64,000 nt of DNA from Nectonema munidae (lineage: Eukaryota > Nematomorpha > Nectonematoida > Nectonematidae). Position numbers and translations under genes: made by a program. The stretch covers positions 62,001 through 126,000 of the forward strand of contig JAUIRK010000278.1 of assembly GCA_030549495.1 (NCBI GenBank), in the 5' to 3' direction. Positions within the stretch are counted from its first letter, which is position 1, and every line of letters starts with the position of its first letter. This document shows positions 32,612 through 43,420 of the stretch, in pieces. The notes beneath the pieces were generated by a model. That model was given only the letters and a program-made list of their open reading frames with translations, had not been told where the DNA came from and made no database searches.

Positions 32612-34696
32612 TTAAATTCCACAACTTTGACAAATGTACTTTGTGTGTGCTTTACATATAGGCCTTTTGCATGTTGCGCACTTTCTTGTTCCTCTCTTTT
32701 TTGGTCTACAAGTAGAAACAAAGCAATATCCACGAGAAGAGGAAGCAATCTCAGGTATATCTTGTTGGATCCCGTAAAATGAAATAAGTTCCTTTGTGAT
32801 TCTGTGGGTGAGAGGATCATTACATCTGTTCATCATTGAAAGGTGACTAAGTCTTAGACACAGATCTCTTATGAAGTACTTTCTCCCACCTTTTTGTACC
32901 GATGGAAATTTTTCTGGAGCGTTGCTCTTGATGATGACCCAACTGTTATAAGCTGATATGTCTAAATAATTACAAAACAAAAGAAAAGGCCATCTCCTTG
33001 AAGCTTTGTAAGAAGTAAAGTCTCTTAGCATTCGATTACAACTATCAACGCCCGATTTAAATTTATTGTAATCGACAACAGTCTCCGGTTTACGTCTTGG
33101 ACCTAACAAGTTGATGCTTCCCAAATGTTGAGACGACATTATATAAACTACTTTGAAGTCTCTTTGTGAATGCTTGTGAGGAATGTAAGCAGTCAAGGAT
33201 GCAAATTCTGTGTAAAGGAATTTACTCTCACAATCTTGTAAGGCGAGACTTTTTAGATGATCTGGTCTGAAAAGGTAAGGTATAAAGCGGCGATTAGCTC
33301 TTGCAGTGCCACAGACTGTGAGGTTTTGTTCTCGTGCCCATTTGCAAAGTTCATGAGAGGTAAAGAACCTGTCCATGAATATGCCGCAACCTTTTGGCAA
33401 CTCACAACTTGCCACAAGTCTTTTTACAATTTCTTCAGAAGAAAAATAAGTTTTATCTAGGAGACCAGGGACATAAATTTCGGGTTTGAGCACATAATAA
33501 GTTCTTGCGTCATTGCAGTGGTAGCATTTTATGCCATAGCGTCCTGGCTTGGATCGATCATAGATTCGTAAAGCCGTTCTTCCTCTAAATTTTATCAACT
33601 GTTCATCAACAGTTACGCAATCTTGCGGAGTATAGTACCTGCTGAATATTTTATAAAAATGGTCGTGTAATTCTCTTATTGCTCCCAATTTATCTTCCTG
33701 ATTTCTTTCACTTTTTTTTGTCAAAGCGTATAAAACGATGGATAAGAAAAAACATATCTCGATTTATAGAAGCTTTTAAAAATGGCTCTCCATGCTTTTG
33801 AGAAAAGAGGTATTTTACATCTAATTTTTGATTTTTTGCCTGTCCAATGTGTAGTAAACATGCAAAATAAGATAGTATGTCAGCAATACTGAACTTTTCA
33901 AAACAAAATTTAGTCTTTTGGAAAGTTTCAGGCATATTTCTAAAACACAAAAAAGATAATAAAATTACGAACAATATTTTTAAATAAATACTTTTCTCGG
34001 AGAGTCATCTTTTCATCATAAAAATAAAGTATAATAGCTTTTATATTTTGGTATTACAAATAAAGATAATTTATTTAAATGTTTCTACCAAAATACATAA
34101 GCAATAAAAAGTTTTTTGAATGTCCAAGTAGTGTACTAAGCAAAAAATTGAAAAATATAGCCCGAGAATTTAGACTAAAGTTTTAAAAGAAATTAAAAAA
34201 TTTAAAATAAATTGTGTTTAAAATAAATTTTTTCATAGTTGACGTCAACCGATTAGATGAACAAAAAAAGTAGCATCTATTTGCACAAAAGTTTTAATAA
34301 GCAAAATAGTTACATTGATGTCAACTGTGACTAAAACTATTTAAAATTAAATTTGACTCACGCATATGCCTCATCCATCTTTAATTTGGTACAGCGATAA
34401 ATATGGGATATTGTTTCAACAGTAAAAAAAAGTTGAAAAATTTTCAAAGGATCAACTAAAGATTTAGCATCTCCTTTAGGACCATATGGTTCGGCGACAG
34501 TATCTCTAATATTAAAAGTTCCAGGTCTTCCAACATTCGTAGAAAAAGGATCCCATTGATAACGTGTACCGTCTGGAGCAAGTAAGAAATCTGAAACCGT
34601 TTCAGAAATATCTGACTCCTCAGATGAAGACGAAGTAAAACTTTCAGAAGAAGAAGTTATAGTGTTATAAGAAGAAACACTTGAAGACGACTGCAT
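32612..34696 (-). CDS. piggyBac transposase, two exons, one apparent frameshift
   Basis: Exon 1 runs 34696-34362 (MQSSSSVSSYNTITSSSESF, acidic/Ser-rich, with GRPGTFNIRDTV). A GTGAGT...TTTTAG intron at 34361-33940 is spliced out, giving DEAYA|NMPETFQ in frame. Exon 2 carries the DDE core: VTVDEQLIKFRGRTALRIYD (first Asp), GCGIFMDRFFTSHELCKW (second Asp) and YNKFKSGVDSCNRMLRDF (third Asp). A C-terminal Cys finger follows (TRKCATCKRPICKAHTKYIC). One frame change falls in an A8 run at 33712-33719, just after HRFIRFDKK. All three catalytic Asp are present, so this is a recently active copy. The frameshift could be real or an assembly error in the homopolymer. I took the second Met (34696) because the codons before it encode a non-homologous hydrophobic stretch. 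Confidence 0.9.
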
Positions 34697-34719
34697 GACG
34701 GAGATAATAATCACACAGA

Positions 34720-35373
34720 TTAGAAAACTGAGAAAATAAAATGAAAGTTTTTGATTTGAGTGCAAAATGTATTTTATACACAAATGATTAGTGATGACAT
34801 ATTTGAAAAAATTCTCTGTGTGACATCACACAACACAGCTTTAATTTTGTTTATATTCTACCTTCAATATGCTCGGATACAAAAATTAATCATGAAGATT
34901 ATCCTACATTATATCAAGGTTAAAAACGACATCTCATGATAAACCAGCACATATATTGATCATTATCCTTCTTGTAAATTTTTCTCATTTCTCAACGTAA
35001 TCTGTAGAATAAAATGCCTAATATACCGTACACAATCATACAGTGTAAAATTAGAAAACTGAGAAAATAGAATAAAAGTTTTCGTTTTGAGTGCAAAGTG
35101 TATTTTATACACAAATGATTAGTGATGACATATTTGAAAAAAATTCTGTGTGACATCACACAACACAGCTTTAATTTTGTTTATACTCTACCTTCAATGT
35201 GCTCGGATTCGAAAATTACTCATGAAGATAAAGCTATCCTACATTATATCAAGGTTGAAAACGACATCTCATGATAAACCAGCACATATATCGATCATTA
35301 TCCTTCTCGTAAATTCTTCTCATTTGTTAACGTAATCAGTATAATATAATGCCTAATAAACCGTACACATACA
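34720..35373. repeat. 331-bp tandem duplication upstream of the piggyBac transposase
   Basis: TTAGAAAACTGAGAAAATA at 34720 recurs at 35051, and the sequence stays similar for about 325 bp (for example GTGTGACATCACACAACACA in both). Differences are scattered, so the duplication is not brand new. It doubles the presumed promoter/leader, and the first copy overlaps the region just before the start codon. Confidence 0.88.
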
Positions 35374-35689
35374 GCATTATCATTCATCCTTTCATGAAAT
35401 AAAATTTGTTTTGTTTCTATGTCTAACACAACTGTATATAAGATATTGCAAAAAATATTTCAGTAATGCAGATGGCGTTAACTTTTTATTACGCACACAT
35501 GAATAAATTTTTTCATTTACTAGTTTTTGTGCTTTAAAATGCTATTTTTTGTGATTTTACATAAAATTTATGCAGGAAATGCAATATATGGCATAAACAA
35601 TCTTTTTTTGATGTATGGGAGTTTTACGGCATATATCCGTCCTTCGTGTATGGTATAAAATGGACCGTCTTGCGAAGGTTAATAAATGC

Positions 35690-36060
35690 GCGTAATATTA
35701 TGTGAGATTGATTGTCAGGTTCTGTAGACGTGTTGAAAGATACACTGATAATTTTCTAATTCTCCGCCTCTATTTCAAGTCTTTTTTAATTCGATGCAAC
35801 TAGCAGTTCATTTATAGACAAGTTTTTAACTCTTCAATTTTTGCCTTCTGCATAGATTGTTTTTATATTATAGTAACATAGAATTAAAATTTTTTTTAGT
35901 TTGTATCGAAAGTTTCAACTAAGCAAAAAAGTGAATTTTAAAACATAGTTTCGAAAAACATTTTACATCCATTTTAATATCCATTATATAAAGAAAAAAA
36001 ATGTTCACACAAACTTCTTTATTATCATTCAAGTAATTTAAAGCAAAAACAAGATATCAC
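35690..36060. other. AT-rich DNA, no gene
   Basis: No coding or repeat signal was recognised. Confidence 0.5.
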
Positions 36061-36063
36061 ATT

Positions 36064-36482
36064 TTATGAAGAAATAGAAACTCCCATTTGCCCTTTTTGT
36101 ATGTTACGTAGTGCATGTGAAATGTAGCTTCTGCATTCCTCGCTGTTTATGGAAGAAAGAGCTTTTTTGATCACTTCATCCATCTAGCATGAAAGAAAGT
36201 GTTGTGTCTAAAATAAAAGTTTTTAAAACATGTTTTATAAATATTGAAGCAAACCTTACTTATAATTTCTGTTTTGCAAAATTTTTGATTTTTGAGAATG
36301 CCATCTCAATTGGATTCAGCATGTAACTATAAGGAGACAAAAACTTCAAAATTTGTCCATCTGAAGTTATCAAGTTTTCGATAGTTTCAGTTTGGTGGAT
36401 CTTTGCGTTATCCATAATTAGCCAGTAGTTTTTAGGTTACTTATTTTAGATAGCAGTTCGATTAAAAATTCTTCAAACCAAT
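36064..36482 (-). mobile_element. Tc1/IS630-type DDE transposase C-terminal remnant
   Basis: The minus frame reads WLIMDNAKIHQTETIENLI (second catalytic Asp in MDNA.IH), then ILKFLSPYSYMLNPIEMAFS (SPYS..LNPIE with the third acidic residue) and KIKNFAKQKL. After a candidate intron ending TTTCATGCTAG, MDEVIKKALSSINSEECRSY follows to a stop at 36064. Upstream parts are missing and a TAA lies at the exon junction. LNPIE plus a C.RYI-like tail is typical of the IS630/Tc1 group. Confidence 0.7.
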
Positions 36483-36674
36483 ATTTCGTCTGCTTAGAGG
36501 ATGCGTTGTTTTTGTTTATATAAAGTGAAAAAATTGTATAATCTATTTAGTTGGGTTCAGAAGAAATATTCTTCTAATCATTTTAATATATAGCTATAAT
36601 AAATTTAGCGAATATCTTTAAATATTCTTTAAAATGATTAATTTTAATGATTTTTCACTTAATAAACGAAAACA

Positions 36675-36800
36675 ACGCCTACTCGCTAGTCTGGTCGAGT
36701 AGTCAGATGTTCGAACCCGGTTCTTGATAGGAGATACAGAAAGCGCAAGAGATAAAGAAGGAAACCAGGTGCTAAAAAGCATGCAAAATAACTTCGGAAA
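36675..36800 (+). repeat. tRNA-derived SINE copy
   Basis: CTCGCTAGTCTGGTCGAGTA (A-box side) is followed by CAGATGTTCGAACCCGGTTC (B-box side), then a non-tRNA body. It is a different family from the 31015/62415 pair. Confidence 0.5.
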
Positions 36801-37207
36801 ATTAAAAAATTATATTTTTGCAGAAGCACCTTGAATTCTGCCTGCAATGCTTCTAAAAATTAAAAAAAAACTGAACTTCATTGTGGCGAGCACAGGGTTG
36901 GTGAATGGAAGTGTAAATCCTCAACTCCTTATTAAATATGATTGTATGCTACGTAAATATTCAAGCTAATCAAAATTCTAAATTTTTATGGCTAAGCTAT
37001 GTGTCTTTTGGCTTTGTTCAAATTACACGTTGATTATTATTATTTATGAATTATTATCATAGCTATTACCAATGTTTGCAAACATTCTATCTGAGAGCAA
37101 GAAATTTTTGCAAATCATATAATAAAAATGAAAAAGCGTAAAAATGAAAAACATCTTATTTTGACGCAAAAAGCGAGATAATAAAAGTAGTTAGAAAAAT
37201 TTATTCA

Positions 37208-37520
37208 TTATGACAATAACTTTTTAGGAATAAAATGGCTTCTGCAATATCTTCCTTCATTGAGGCCCTTAGATCCGACTTGATTATCTTCAAAAAAGTT
37301 CTTTCCACTCATTTGTGTTGGAGGAATAGTTAAAACTGTATTCGCTACTTCTCTTATAATTTCATCATAACCTTGAATAAGTTTTTTCAAAGGTAAGTTG
37401 CTTCTACGGTCATATTTCTCTATCTCGTCCAATTCTTTGTAGAAGTCTTCTTTAAATTGCGATGACTTAACATTTACTGGGGCAATATTATATGGTCGTA
37501 TTATTATCTTTGCTTTTACC
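37208..37520 (-). CDS. Unrecognised coding-like fragment
   Basis: A minus frame from about 37520 to a stop at 37208 reads SSQFKEDFYKELDEIEKYDR, then VANTVLTIPPTQMSG. The FKEDFYKEL wording faintly recalls a LINE endonuclease, but conserved residues are not evident. Possible transposon debris. Confidence 0.25.
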
Positions 37521-37529
37521 TTTTTAAAA

Positions 37530-39010
37530 TCTTTCCAATATTTGCAGACACTTGGCTAAGGTCTCACTATCACTGAAAGATGATGAGTGAGACTCGATTA
37601 GAATACTGCGAGTTTCTGAAGATTTTCTAACTATTTCTTTCATTTCGCCCCCCCCCCCTCTCCTCGCCCTTCCGGTTGTGCGCCCTACACAACATTCCTA
37701 TCCTGGGAGAACACACAAATTCGCTCTCAATTACCTACTATACTGTTCATTTAACCATTTGAAAACAAGAGTTTTGAAGACTCTATATAATAATAACATA
37801 GCGTCTGTCTGTCGGAAGAATGTTTCTGATTGATTGAAAATTAACAATTATATTCACCAATCACATTTCATTTCGCAATAAAAATACCCAAAAAACATAG
37901 AGCAATACCTCCAACGCTAAAAACCAGGAACTTAATTATAGAATATTCCTGTCGGACACAAATACGTTCTCAATTTCTTACTATACTCTTGATCAGACTT
38001 TTGAAGACTAGTTGTCTGCTTTCTTTTTCAATGAGATTTAAAGCAGACGATTTTTACTTTTTGGGACACAGCTTCCACGATGACCCTAGTTATTTTCTTG
38101 AAATTCAGTTCCTTCTTTGCATTTGTGTGAGTTGTAAGCTTTAATTTTTACGTTAATACCTTTGATATTATGATTTAATAAAACTTTTTAAATACATTTT
38201 TCATTTTTTTTTAAAAAGTTTATCAAAAATTTCATAAAAACAAAAGTATTGTATGAAATACGAAAATCTAAATGCTAAAATATATATAGACAAAAGTTAA
38301 AAGAAAAAAATGTGACCATCTCTCCCTTCTCAACTTTGACAGATGGCGCGCTCGACAGCATCACCAAAGCCTATGATGTATGTAAAAAATGAAAAAAGCA
38401 AAAAATCTTTGAATAGGTAGTAAAGATTTGAGGATAAAATCTAAGACTTTTTCAAAAATGTCATGTATAAAAAGGATTCAATAACATTTATGGAATAGTC
38501 GTATGCTATTGAAAAATAGCGGCATCCCTTTATAAAAAATTATTTAAAAAAAAAAGGAATTTTACAAAAATTTTCTCACTAGTCACTGCCATTATCTTGA
38601 AAAATAATGTAAATTCCCCATTCGTTATTTAGATGTAGCAAACACAGAGAAAAGGTGATGCCTGTAAAAAGAATCCATTTTCAAAAATGGGCCACTCACA
38701 TTACGGTAGGTTTTCATGTAATCGCTAGGTTAATAATATACTTTGCTTGCAGTTATTAAACTTGTGTGAAGGAATAATTACTTGTTCTTCGGCCGTCATT
38801 CAAGAGAAGTCTAAGACTTTAAAAATATATTTATTGCACATTAAAAACAATTCTATTATAAAGCATACATACTTTACTCCAAGGATTGTCTCAGGTCAAT
38901 GTGCAACTAGGCAAGTTGTCAAATCTAATACTTTCAGAGCCTGCCTACAGTCCAATTAACAACAATCAAAAATTCTCTTTAAAAATGGGGCTTTTATGAA
39001 AAGAGATTTG
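37530..39010. other. Intergenic DNA with repeat debris
   Basis: A C10 run lies at about 37650. TCTATATAATAATAACATAG followed by GTCTGTCTGTC near 37782-37816 resembles wording seen at Helitron ends. A sentence-like block (ATTCCTATCCTGGGAG.. and CTCAATTACCTACTATACT, 37690-37745) is repeated loosely at 37945-37990. GTCTGCTTT...AAAGCAGAC at 38026-38050 recalls the TTAA MITE motifs. No gene was seen. Confidence 0.35.
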
Positions 39011-39013
39011 GTG

Positions 39014-41803
39014 TTATGAAATTTCTTGAATGAATTGGCGAAAAATGTCATCGAATTCTTCAAGAATAAGTTGTAATGACATTTTAAAGGCTGGGCGTGA
39101 TGTTGAACAAAAATGAAAATAAACGTCTTTGCAAAGATGCGGCAAAATAGTGGATATTTCAAAGAGATTCTTGCAGCGCAAACCCTGTATGAGGCAGAGA
39201 ATGACAAAGGAGGCTGCACAAAGCACATTCTCACTATCACAATCCGAACTCCATATATTCTTGATGTAGGCGTACATCTGGTGAATGGTGCCACTGGTTG
39301 CTAACGGATTGACCTTGAAGTACTCACCCAAAATAGACAGGGAACACGCTTTGATGATTGGATCAGGCGATGAGATGTGAGAAATGAAGGCATTCAAGAA
39401 CTCTCTCTCCCATTTACAAGAAATAGGGCCAAGCTTTTGAAGAGTCTTGCAAAGAACTTCACCTACCAAAACTTTATCGCACTCGCTGTATTCTTGGTAG
39501 CTGGATCTTGCAAAAGACTCAATCAAAATGGGCACAACATGGTTAGATTTGATTTCAGCCAAAACAGAAAATGCCCTAATGGTGTTCAAATAAATGTAAG
39601 TATCTGGATGTGTTAAAAGATTTTTGAGTATATTGATCAAATCGTCGATTAAATTAGAATTAGTTAGAATATTTTTATCAGCATTTTTCAAACACCTGTA
39701 TAATTTGATAAGTGCTGCACCCTTCGTCACGATACACTCCAACTGCAACTCCGAGGTTACTTCCATCAGGAGAGGAATCGGTTTATAGGAGCTGTTGCCT
39801 GATTCACAATCAAGTTCTCCTTCTTTAGCATTAACGAAAAGATTTACTTTTATTTTGAGAAGAGAAATGAGGGAAAGAAAGTCATCCAAGCTTTCATTTT
39901 CGTTAGCGAGAGAAGTGAGAGCATCTAGTTCGGCGAGAAGAAATGGCACACTGATCAAGTGCATCAGGGAAGAAACGTTGCTCCCACGCTCACCATTGAA
40001 GAGGAGGAGGAGAGTTTTAAGGAAGACTTGTAAAATGGATTTATCAGGTTCTTTCAGATAAGTCTGTCCCGAATGTATGTAAAATGAAAAAATAGAGGAT
40101 ATCGCATCAAAGATAACTTTAGCGTTGGACACGCTGAAAGTTTTTTGAGGAATCCTTTCTAGCATGATGGGTAGAGCTGTCATCGTGATGATCATATCAT
40201 CCAGTTCGGTAGATGAAGATGAGTGAGACATTAAAAGCATGATGTAAGCATCGATGCTTGCAAATCCCTCTCCTTTACTCGACGAAAATAAAATCTTGGC
40301 AAACTTCTGCAACAAGAACACACTGAAGTTTTCACAGAAGTCATGTTCAAAGTACGAAGCAAAGACCCGCAACACGTCTTCAACTTTCTTTTGAATATGA
40401 GAAATTTTTTGAAGATTCAAACTTGGATTCACTATTACAAAAGTTTGATTGTCATTACTATTAGGAGCTTTACTTTGCAAAGACTTCAAAAGTTGAAAAA
40501 ACTCTTCACAACTTAAATCGCTAGAGAGTGCAAATTTTTTCAAGATGTCCTTCAATTTGGGTAAAAGAGAATCTAGCCCACTGCTTAAATCATCTCTACT
40601 TAGAAAAAGTTGCGTTGATAGAAGGACGGGCAACAAAAATTTAAACGACTCTATTGAATGTCCTGTGATATGTCCTTTAACTAGGATCGCGTGCAAGGCA
40701 TTGACGGAGAAATTGATGTTGTCTTTATTTTGGAAAAGAGATGTCATTATCATTTCCTGCATGATATGAGAAGTAGAGGGTGATTGGAGAGCGTGCAGGA
40801 TAATACAGAAGTAAAGATGTAAAAATCTTTCACTTTCAACCTTATTAGCGGAGTTGAGGATTTGATGCCAAACTGAAGAAAAGTAGGATTCTGCAGAGAA
40901 TCCATAACAGTACGGATGATTAATGACATTACACACACTTTCACTGACTCGAGAAGCATCGGCAAATTCTTCATTTTGGGAAAGAAGACGAATGATGGAT
41001 GCAAGGCCGCTCTCCTTCCGTATGCAAAAAGAAATGTAGCATGAAATGATTTTTTGGAACCAGGAGACTGCGTGTGACTTTGACGACTCTGATCCACTGC
41101 TTCCTCGCATCAAAAACAAGGTTTTTAGAGCATCGTTAAGAGGATGCGTGTCTATGAATTCTGCAATCCTTTTTAAAAGCCATACTTCATCGAATTTACA
41201 ATCCAAGCTCTTCTTTCCAGGGAGAAATTTGAGATAAAGTAGGCAAATCAGTGTTTGTTGGTATAAATCTCTGTGTAAAATACTACTGACAAATTCATTC
41301 TCTAAACTTAAGCACTTATGCACTGACTTGTAGAGGCAATCCAATCTATCGTGACAACCAGATCCATCATTATAGGAAGAGGATAGTGGGGTTTGTAAAA
41401 AGCCCTTACCTGACCATGTAACATTTGAAGTGAGAGCGGTTGGAACATGTGGCATCCAGCCAACATAAACGATGGCTTGCAAACATTGACGCAGAACACG
41501 AATATCTTTCAAGGAATACAAAAGTTCTTCCTTCATAGATTTTGAGGAAAAATCATGATTCCATTTTTCATTTGAAGGAGGAGTTAGATCTTGGATGAAT
41601 TTGTGCAAAAGAGAAGTGAGGGTAAAAGCGTATCTACACGCAATGAAGTGACAACGAAAAGTGCCATGCTGGAAGGAAAACAATTGAGCAAACTTCGTTA
41701 AACGACTTTCTAACAGCGAAACGACATCATTCTCAGCGAACAATTCCGCTACATCGCTTAGACAGACTAAAACTCTGTAATTTTCGCTAGGGAGATCGAT
41801 CAT
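39014..41803 (-). CDS. TANGO6: Transport and Golgi organisation protein 6 homologue
   Basis: A 929-residue single-exon frame from the ATG at 41803 (MIDLPSENYRVLVCLSDVAE) to a stop at 39014. The protein is an all-helical HEAT-like repeat. Recognition rests on the C-terminal third: DTYIYLNTIRAFSVLAEIKS, HVVPILIESF, KVLVGEVLCKTLQKLG and SPDPIIKACSLSILGEYFKV lead to LILEEFDDIFRQFIQ at the end. These match the RTP1-C1/C2 region of TANGO6 (human ends with a LALEELDEIMRNF-type motif). TANGO6 is needed for protein secretion and Golgi organisation in fly screens and is related to yeast Rtp1, which acts in RNA polymerase II import. The length is somewhat below the ~1090 residues of vertebrates, so the N-terminus may be short. 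A TTATTAG acceptor-like site precedes the ATG. No frameshift was seen, so this looks functional despite lacking introns. Confidence 0.82.
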   Translation of the reverse strand: MIDLPSENYRVLVCLSDVAELFAENDVVSLLESRLTKFAQLFSFQHGTFRCHFIACRYAFTLTSLLHKFIQDLTPPSNEKWNHDFSSKSMKEELLYSLKDIRVLRQCLQAIVYVGWMPHVPTALTSNVTWSGKGFLQTPLSSSYNDGSGCHDRLDCLYKSVHKCLSLENEFVSSILHRDLYQQTLICLLYLKFLPGKKSLDCKFDEVWLLKRIAEFIDTHPLNDALKTLFLMRGSSGSESSKSHAVSWFQKIISCYISFCIRKESGLASIIRLLSQNEEFADASRVSESVCNVINHPYCYGFSAESYFSSVWHQILNSANKVESERFLHLYFCIILHALQSPSTSHIMQEMIMTSLFQNKDNINFSVNALHAILVKGHITGHSIESFKFLLPVLLSTQLFLSRDDLSSGLDSLLPKLKDILKKFALSSDLSCEEFFQLLKSLQSKAPNSNDNQTFVIVNPSLNLQKISHIQKKVEDVLRVFASYFEHDFCENFSVFLLQKFAKILFSSSKGEGFASIDAYIMLLMSHSSSSTELDDMIITMTALPIMLERIPQKTFSVSNAKVIFDAISSIFSFYIHSGQTYLKEPDKSILQVFLKTLLLLFNGERGSNVSSLMHLISVPFLLAELDALTSLANENESLDDFLSLISLLKIKVNLFVNAKEGELDCESGNSSYKPIPLLMEVTSELQLECIVTKGAALIKLYRCLKNADKNILTNSNLIDDLINILKNLLTHPDTYIYLNTIRAFSVLAEIKSNHVVPILIESFARSSYQEYSECDKVLVGEVLCKTLQKLGPISCKWEREFLNAFISHISSPDPIIKACSLSILGEYFKVNPLATSGTIHQMYAYIKNIWSSDCDSENVLCAASFVILCLIQGLRCKNLFEISTILPHLCKDVYFHFCSTSRPAFKMSLQLILEEFDDIFRQFIQEIS

Positions 41804-41809
41804 GAAAAA

Positions 41810-42399
41810 CAAAAGCAAAAGCTAATAACAAATATCCAGGGAAAACCAATTTACTAAAAAAGAAAAAAAAATCAAAATTCTAATTAAAAGAATCCTGGCA
41901 GGCATAATAGCGAAAATAAAGAGTTTTATATGCATACAATTCATTAGCCAATGGGAGCAAAAAACACTGCATCCGAAGGCTTATAAAAAATATTATTCTT
42001 TTTCCTAATAAACCTCAATTTCTTACATTTCATCAAAACTTTAGTGACATATCCATTATTGGGCGAAAAGAAAAATAAAAATTTGAAAAATTGAATGTGT
42101 TGATTTTCCTATAACCTAAAATTTAATGAATATACACGAAGTGAAGATGATTAATAAAAATTGGCACTACAGGCACGTTATTATTTCATCTTTGAAGATA
42201 TAAACTTTGAACTTTTAAAAATAGAGCGATGAAAACAACTTCAATATAAAAAAGTAAGGCTTTTAAATCTAAATATAAGGACATAGCCAAACTTTGCATT
42301 GTGCATAATGCCACAAATTTCAAGTATCGATATGACAGCCTAAAATTTGATAGAAAATGTTAGATACATGAAAAATTGTTATTACGTTGAATTACCTTG
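41810..42399. other. Upstream region of TANGO6
   Basis: A CCAAT-type box (CATTAGCCAATGGGAG, about 41942-41957, acting toward the minus strand as ATTGG) lies about 145 bases upstream of the ATG. No TATA box was placed. Confidence 0.4.
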
Positions 42400-42750
42400 T
42401 TTCTAACTGTGCATCACTCCTTCTAGCTTAACGAGAGAACCAAACCATTCATATATGATAGAGTCAAAGCTATTATTTTTACACTCATCTATTAGGATTG
42501 AGATCATTCCCGATTCTTCAATTTCGTCTGTAATCACCTGAATACCGCTTTGGGATAGAACAAATTCTTCACGGAATCATCGAAGCAAATAACATGGAGA
42601 TTTAAAGCTTTTCATAAACTCAACATGCATTTCTTTGAAAGTAGGATTTATAGCTATAATGAGCTTGGTAAATTCATCAAATTTGCTACAGTTGAATGAA
42701 TCAGCAGTTTCATTGTGCCAGCGATAGGATATTTTAAATTCAGAAAATTT
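42400..42750 (-). CDS. Unrecognised coding-like block
   Basis: A minus frame with balanced composition reads ISYRWHNETADSFNCSKFDE, LIIAINPTFKEMHVEFMKSF, a TGA, then FREEFVLSQSGIQVITDEIE and MISILIDECKNNSFD to a TAG near 42405. The wording ISILIDEC is faintly hAT-like (FSILIDES) but other blocks are missing. Either a dead transposon piece or exons of an unknown gene. Confidence 0.3.
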
Positions 42751-43312
42751 TTAAATTAGGTTTTTAACTAAAATAGACTGGTAAACAGGATCTAAAATAG
42801 GATGAATAAAACAGCTTAGGCAAGATTTTTTTGTTTAGACCTTCCCATTACGACATAGAGAGATAGTAATCACAAGTCATCGCATGTAATAAAGCCTTTA
42901 TCACTCATTATTGCTTTTCACCAGTTATTGAAACCGATGGTCATAAATGCCCTCTCAGATTTGAATGTTCTACTACTGGAACAACTGCATGCATAACAAT
43001 AACCATATCGCTAGATATGCCATACTCTAACCAAGTGAATGTTTATACCATGAAACTAAAAAAAACTTTTGTGAATATTTAGGGAAGAGAATTCATGATT
43101 CAGTATTTGGTATTCAAAGGTCAAAAATTTCTGTCTTCTGAAGAACTAATGAAAAGGCCTGTATTAAAAAACTCATTGGTAATACAGTCAGAACTCATTT
43201 ATCCGATACAATATTGACTCTAATTAATTTTCCCAATGTTTTTCTCCTAGGTTATTGTGCCATTCACACTCTCACGCGGATAATGTGGCTTTTCTTCTAT
43301 TTAAGAATATGT
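42751..43312. other. Intergenic DNA, no gene
   Basis: Mixed composition without a continuous frame. Likely transposon debris connected with the repeat at 43313. Confidence 0.3.
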
Positions 43313-43420
43313 TAAATGTATTTCAATCTCCATTCACTGAAGACATTTATGTGTTTATATACCTTCATTTGTTGTAAAAAGTATTTTAAACGTCGTATAC
43401 TAGTTACCTTTACCTTGGTT
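43313..43420 (+). repeat. Dispersed repeat, copy 2 (partner at 8168-8275)
   Basis: It shares GAATATGTTAAATGTA, TATATACCTTCATTTGTTGT and TTTTAAACGTC-type wording with 8168-8275. Confidence 0.5.

Larger units (their letters stand above)
32293..35678 (-). mobile_element. piggyBac transposon, nearly whole (element 1)
   Basis: TTAA at 32289-32292 and 35679-35682 flanks 3386 bp with perfect 14-bp inverted ends CCTTCGCAAGACGG. GGGAGTTTTACG occurs near both ends (about 32310 and 35628) as a direct repeat. AGATGGCGTTAA occurs about 180-200 bp inside each end (32470-32481 inverted, 35470-35481), with exact copies in element 2. The transposase lies on the minus strand, with a 331-bp tandem duplication upstream of it. 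Confidence 0.95.

Noticed and set aside
37780-37830. Helitron 5' terminus
   Set aside because: The wording is suggestive, but no CTRR hairpin end, rolling-circle replication motif or helicase was found.
39113-41499. Open frames opposite to or overlapping TANGO6
   Set aside because: They mirror the conserved minus-strand frame and show no independent similarity.
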